From assembly GCA_902651635.1 (NCBI GenBank), contig CACRSC010000083.1, forward strand, positions 1-54,282: a stretch of 54,282 bases of DNA, in the 5' to 3' direction. The position numbers were made by a program, and so were the translations under genes. Each line of letters opens with the position of its first letter. Position 1 is the first letter of the stretch. Shown here piece by piece: positions 54,166-54,282 of the stretch. A model generated the notes under the pieces. The model was given only the letters and a program-made list of their open reading frames with translations. It was not told the DNA's origin and made no database searches. The DNA is from Mastigamoeba balamuthi (Eukaryota; Evosea; Mastigamoebida; Mastigamoebidae).

Positions 54166-54282
54166 ACAACAGCCACGCGCGTACAGTAGTACCAAATGAA
54201 CACAACCGAGCGGCTTATCGTTACTGCTGGGCGGGCATGCGTGCTGTTCACAGAGCAGAGAGGAGAGCAGCCGCCCGAGGGA

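Noticed and set aside
1-54282. tRNA, rRNA and CRISPR arrays
   Set aside because: I looked for T-arm-like GTTCGAATC strings, rRNA-like blocks and regularly spaced repeats and found none; snRNAs cannot be judged by eye.

Overview
The window is GC-rich nuclear DNA from a unicellular eukaryote. Genes are closely packed on both strands and cut by many short GT-AG introns, mostly 40-140 nt. The organism is not certain. A receptor kinase of the Entamoeba/Archamoebae transmembrane-kinase type, a CLU-family protein, TOR, Ras and a GH27 protein fit an amoebozoan, perhaps a GC-rich archamoeba such as Mastigamoeba, but this is inference. I rebuilt the exon models by hand from reading-frame continuity, splice signals and family similarity; their phases sum correctly.

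Layout: 0.1-2.3 kb (+) WD40/coiled-coil gene; 2.7-11.5 kb (-) complete TOR kinase, 21 exons, 2437 aa; 12.2-12.8 kb (-) small Ser-rich protein; 14.1-16.0 kb (+) intronless P-protein (OCA2)/ArsB-type transporter; 16.1-16.8 kb (+) tail-anchored coiled-coil protein; 17.4-19.2 kb (+) conserved unknown protein with one frame break; 19.4-20.4 kb (-) NADAR-CBM20 fusion; 21.5-22.2 kb (-) Ras; 22.8-26.7 kb (+) CLU-like protein, 12 exons; 26.8-29.1 kb (+) Gln/Cys-rich protein with a C-terminal membrane segment; 29.8-33.2 kb (+) receptor-like kinase; 33.4-35.0 kb (-) GH27 alpha-galactosidase homologue that lacks its catalytic residues; 35.1-35.8 kb (+) dual-specificity phosphatase.

From 35.8 to 39.6 kb the sequence becomes less GC-rich and holds broken ORFs and degenerate copies of both ends of the first gene. 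A gap-truncated membrane-protein gene follows (39.6-40.2 kb, then 399 N). At 42.28-49.68 kb lies an apparently complete non-LTR retrotransposon: a single 2416-codon ORF with an ORF1-like part, AP endonuclease, reverse transcriptase, RNase H and a CCHC motif, flanked by 15-bp target-site duplications. The window ends with a ten-TM transporter-like gene (50.5-52.0 kb) and an F-box protein carrying three to four LCCL-like modules (52.1-54.2 kb).

The cellular genes do not form one pathway. Signalling is well represented (TOR, Ras, receptor kinase, phosphatase). The points most worth follow-up are the retrotransposon's fused, apparently membrane-anchored polyprotein, the GH27 pseudoenzyme, the NADAR-CBM20 and F-box-LCCL fusions, the DFD receptor kinase, a recurrent AGATATTTC-type element upstream of many genes, and a GTNCG-type donor site used by about half of the introns. 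A perfect 968-bp duplication around an N at 20725 is probably an assembly artefact.
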